From the NCBI GenBank assembly GCA_913009925.1, contig CAJVWY010000075.1, positions 1 to 6,094 on the forward strand: 6,094 bases of DNA, written 5' to 3'. Source of the DNA: an uncultured bacterium (GTDB lineage: Bacteria; Actinomycetota; Thermoleophilia; BMS3ABIN01). Below are positions 5,157 through 6,094 of this stretch, piece by piece. The translations under genes were made by a program, and so were the position numbers. Numbering within the stretch: the first letter of the stretch is position 1; each line of letters opens with the position of its first letter. The notes beneath the pieces are model-generated. The model had not been told where the DNA came from and made no database searches. It saw nothing but the letters and a program-made list of their open reading frames with translations.

Positions 5157-6094
5157 TTATACCCCTGCTTCCAGTATCTTTTCCAGAGCGTCCCCCCACG
5201 CCCTGGCCGCCGCTTCGACGGGAATATTTATCAGTTCCGCGCCGGCGTCGCTGAACACCAGGCGCTTGCCGCCCACACAGCCGATGACCGCCAGCGGCAC
5301 AGCCGCCGCCTCAGCTGCTGCCCGGAGATTGTCCACCTGCTCCGGCGCGGCGGTCACCACAGCCGCCCCCGGCGCCTCGCCGAACAGCAGCAGGTCCGCA
5401 CGCAGAGCGGGCCCCGCACCGGGAGCGAAGGCGACTTTCCTCAGGTCGATCATCGCCCCCATGCCGCCGGCAATGGCCGCTTCGGCGATGCAGCAGGCCA
5501 GACCGCCGTCACTGACATCGTGGGCGCTGCTTATCTTCTCCTCCAGAATAGCCTGTCTCACCAGTGCCTGCAGACTCTTTTCCTTCTCAAGGTCCACATC
5601 GGGGATACGGCCCGCGACCTCGCCATGAATATACAGCTGGTACTCGGAGCCGTCCACCGCCGGACGGGCGTCGCCGATGAGCAGCACCGCGTCCCCCTCC
5701 CGCTTGAAGCTGTGGGTCATGATCTTCCCTGTATCATCGATGATACCCATCATGCCCACCACCGGGTTGGGATAGATGGCCTGGCCGAAACTCTCATTGT
5801 AGAAACTGACGTTACCGCCGGTGACCGGCGTATCCAGCGCCTCGCAGGCCTCGGACATGCCCTCGATCGCCTGCTGGAACTGGTAGTAGATGGAGCCCTT
5901 CTCCGGGTTGCCGAAGTTGAGACAGTTGGTGATGGCTACCGGCCGCGCGCCCGCGCAGGAAAGGTTTCGCGCCGCCTCGGCCACCACCGTCCGCCCGCCC
6001 CGGCACGGGTCGAGATAACACTTGCGGCCGTTGCCGTCGACCGTAAGGGCCACCCCGGTGGGGCTGCCCTTGATCCTCAGCACCGCCGCGTCGC
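5157..6094 (-). CDS. purL: Phosphoribosylformylglycinamidine synthase subunit PurL, C-terminal part (5' end beyond window)
   Basis: PurL converts FGAR to FGAM with ATP and ammonia, the latter supplied by PurQ with help from PurS in the multi-subunit form. The visible 311 residues are the C-terminal two-fifths of a protein usually about 720-760 long. The frame is open to the right edge and begins DAAVLRIKG, so the GTG at 6083 is an internal valine, not a start. Counting from the first visible residue, motifs are YLDPCRGG (26-33), NCLNFGNPEK (56-65), TPVTGGNVSFYNE (88-100), a GSEY segment (148-151) and SAHDVSDGGLA (189-199), all typical of PurL. After the last motif only the normal C-terminal domain follows and then TAA (5159-5157), with no fused glutaminase. 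That indicates the small PurL type, for which PurQ and PurS must be encoded elsewhere, probably just upstream. The stop abuts the purF start. Confidence 0.95.
   Translation of the reverse strand, partial: DAAVLRIKGSPTGVALTVDGNGRKCYLDPCRGGRTVVAEAARNLSCAGARPVAITNCLNFGNPEKGSIYYQFQQAIEGMSEACEALDTPVTGGNVSFYNESFGQAIYPNPVVGMMGIIDDTGKIMTHSFKREGDAVLLIGDARPAVDGSEYQLYIHGEVAGRIPDVDLEKEKSLQALVRQAILEEKISSAHDVSDGGLACCIAEAAIAGGMGAMIDLRKVAFAPGAGPALRADLLLFGEAPGAAVVTAAPEQVDNLRAAAEAAAVPLAVIGCVGGKRLVFSDAGAELINIPVEAAARAWGDALEKILEAGV
5162..5166 (-). promoter_or_regulatory. Shine-Dalgarno site of purF inside the purL 3' end
   Basis: On the minus strand AGGGG lies within the last purL codons, 5 nt before GTG (5156-5154) and 8 nt before ATG (5153-5151). 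Both spacings are workable. The ATG is preferred because it is the stronger initiation codon and gives an 11-residue propeptide. The placement suggests translational coupling between purL and purF. Confidence 0.55.
5731..5746. repeat. Perfect 16-bp palindrome inside purL
   Basis: GTATCATCGATGATAC reads the same on both strands and is centred on the ClaI-type core ATCGAT. It encodes the IIDDT stretch of PurL, inside a well-conserved coding region. I see no partner copy in the window, so a coding coincidence is the simplest explanation. Confidence 0.85.

Noticed and set aside
5157..6083. GTG at 6083 as the start of a short PurL
   Set aside because: The frame continues upstream to the window edge with family-like residues (DAA before VLRIKG), and PurL lacks more than half its normal length here, so the gene simply extends beyond the window.
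1..6094. CRISPR array, tRNA or rRNA genes, insertion sequences, purine riboswitch, defence or other accessory systems
   Set aside because: No direct-repeat array, tRNA-like cloverleaf, transposase motif or purine-riboswitch-like leader was seen. The genomic part is almost fully occupied by core purine genes, and the operon leader lies outside the window.

Overview
This window is mostly the 3' part of a de novo purine biosynthesis operon on the minus strand, read right to left as purL (3' part only), purF, purM, purN, purH. Bases 1-158 are not genomic. They hold an intact Illumina P5/TruSeq universal adapter (101-158) preceded by poly-T and unrecognisable sequence (1-100), so the left side looks like a contig end built from an untrimmed read-through read.

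The source is a GC-rich bacterium (roughly 60% GC by eye in the genomic part). The order purL-purF-purM-purN-purH is the Bacillus-type order. PurF is the propeptide-bearing, four-cysteine (Fe-S) class, and its PRPP loop reads VDDSIVRGNT, followed by RISSPP and PCFYGID, a combination I associate with Actinobacteriota and their relatives. Uncultured Actinobacteriota, Chloroflexota or Firmicutes are all possible; the sequence alone does not settle it.

Layout: 1-158 sequencing artefact; 159-226 the last 21 codons of a plus-strand gene, probably transketolase; 227-445 a convergent intergenic stretch with one hairpin; 446-1990 purH; 2035-2670 purN; 2683-3693 purM; 3717-5153 purF; 5157-6094 purL, cut at its 5' end by the window edge. 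Gaps between pur genes are 44, 12, 23 and about 0-3 nt, which fits one polycistronic message whose promoter lies beyond the right edge.

The genes cover most of the path from PRPP to IMP. PurF makes phosphoribosylamine, PurN formylates GAR to FGAR, PurL amidates FGAR to FGAM, PurM closes the imidazole ring to AIR, and PurH performs the last two steps to IMP. The GAR synthetase (PurD) and the AIR-to-AICAR steps (PurE/K, PurC, PurB) are not in the window.

I found no undescribed system. The observations most worth a second look are the retained adapter with its flow-cell-like poly-T, and a perfect 32-bp palindrome inside the first 15 codons of purM.
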